Assembly: GCA_001769925.1 (NCBI GenBank)
Contig: MEPT01000106.1
Coordinates: forward strand, 40,105-45,560
Length of the DNA stretch: 5,456 nt
Direction of reading: 5' to 3'
Origin: Bdellovibrionales bacterium RBG_16_40_8
GTDB lineage: Bacteria; Bdellovibrionota; Bdellovibrionia; Bdellovibrionales; UBA1609
The translations under genes and the position numbers were made by a program. Numbering within the stretch: position 1 is the stretch's first letter; each line of letters opens with the position of its first letter. Below the pieces are notes generated by a model. That model was given only the letters and a program-made list of their open reading frames with translations, was not told the DNA's origin and searched no databases. Shown in pieces: positions 5,110 through 5,456 of the stretch.

Positions 5110-5456
5110 TGGGCCTTCTTTAAAACTGGTAGAGAGCGAAGCTCTCCTTTTTGGCACTCACGAGTCGGCAAATGCACTTCAAAAAAACTCGTGGCTGACA
5201 GGCCCCCATTATCGAAATGTTCGACTCCTTCTGAGCTAACAATTCGAAAAACAAATTCAAAGTCGCTAAAATAAAATCCACCACGCGAATCAACTAAAAT
5301 TCCGTCTAAATTTTGCGCCCACATATATTTATCTACAGCCTTCATCTCAACCTCATTAAGGTTCTGCCACGGCTGCTTAGTCCAATCATTAAAAAAACCA
5401 TATCGTAAAAATATGCGAGAGCCCCATTTAACATCGCGATTTAGGTAACGAATTTT
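5106..5456 (-). CDS. Hypothetical protein, C-terminal part (partial at window edge)
   Basis: The frame is open from the right edge to a TAG at 5106-5108, so at least 116 residues are encoded and the protein starts outside the window. The internal ATG at 5343-5345 would give 79 residues but is not needed as a start, because the frame continues through it without a stop. Residues just before it (KQPWQNLNEVEMKAVDKYM) read as ordinary protein. The segment is rich in aromatics, with DVKWGSRIFLRYGFF near the edge and GGFYFSDFEFVFR later, suggesting a beta-rich soluble domain. No signal peptide or membrane span is visible in this part. I do not recognise a family. It converges on rdgB with a 4-bp overlap and contains the rdgB terminator in its coding sequence. 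Confidence 0.65.
   Translation of the reverse strand, partial: KIRYLNRDVKWGSRIFLRYGFFNDWTKQPWQNLNEVEMKAVDKYMWAQNLDGILVDSRGGFYFSDFEFVFRIVSSEGVEHFDNGGLSATSFFEVHLPTRECQKGELRSLPVLKKAH
5132..5152 (+). terminator. Rho-independent terminator of the amidase-rph-rdgB operon
   Basis: GAGAGC (5132-5137) and GCTCTC (5141-5146) form a perfect 6-bp stem closed by a GAA triloop, followed by C and five T (5148-5152). The GCGAAGC core is an unusually stable minihairpin sequence. It begins 23 bases after the rdgB stop and lies within the coding region of the convergent hypothetical gene, where it encodes part of GELRSLPV. It has no T-run on the minus strand, so it is directional. Confidence 0.75.

Noticed and set aside
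1..5456. Mobile element, phage, defence island or CRISPR array
   Set aside because: No transposase, integrase, terminal inverted repeats, direct-repeat array or defence-gene motif is visible. The genes are mainly housekeeping in ordinary operons.

Overview
The window is about 5.5 kb of gene-dense, AT-leaning bacterial chromosome. It looks like core chromosome from a Gram-negative bacterium: I see no IS element, phage gene, CRISPR array, tRNA or rRNA. Two secreted proteins have N-terminal signal sequences. The amidase, RNase PH, RdgB order resembles clusters in deltaproteobacteria and Bdellovibrio-like lineages, and a PilZ protein with a GYF_2-like N-terminus fits the same groups. That assignment is an inference from gene order and family flavour and is held loosely.

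Layout. (1) Positions 1-584, plus strand: the C-terminal end of a MazG nucleotide pyrophosphohydrolase, overlapping by 4 nt (ATGA) a small arsenate-reductase / low-molecular-weight phosphatase family protein. (2) Positions 558-2745, minus strand: a three-gene operon read right to left. It encodes a secreted coiled-coil protein with a C-terminal SH3b-like domain, then a PilZ (c-di-GMP receptor) protein, then the 23S rRNA methyltransferase RlmE. (3) Positions 2746-3032: a divergent intergenic region with a possible promoter on each strand. It ends in a strong Rho-independent terminator on the plus strand although no plus-strand gene lies upstream of it. This suggests a small RNA or a leader with an attenuator. 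(4) Positions 3033-5109, plus strand: a tight operon of N-acetylmuramoyl-L-alanine amidase, RNase PH (rph) and the XTP/dITP pyrophosphatase RdgB, closed by a terminator that lies inside the opposing gene. (5) Positions 5106-5456, minus strand: the C-terminal part of an unrecognised protein that runs off the window.

The genes cover nucleotide-pool cleaning (MazG, RdgB), RNA maturation (RNase PH, RlmE), cell-wall remodelling (amidase, perhaps the coiled-coil SH3b protein) and c-di-GMP sensing (PilZ). Both convergent gene pairs overlap at their 3' ends.

The two most interesting points are these. First, the PilZ gene has no ordinary start codon in front of its complete N-terminal domain. It appears to begin at an AUU placed behind an excellent Shine-Dalgarno sequence that overlaps the upstream stop codon. 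Second, the orphan promoter, hairpin and terminator unit at about 2864-3007 contains two mutually exclusive hairpins and ends only 25 nt before the amidase start codon.
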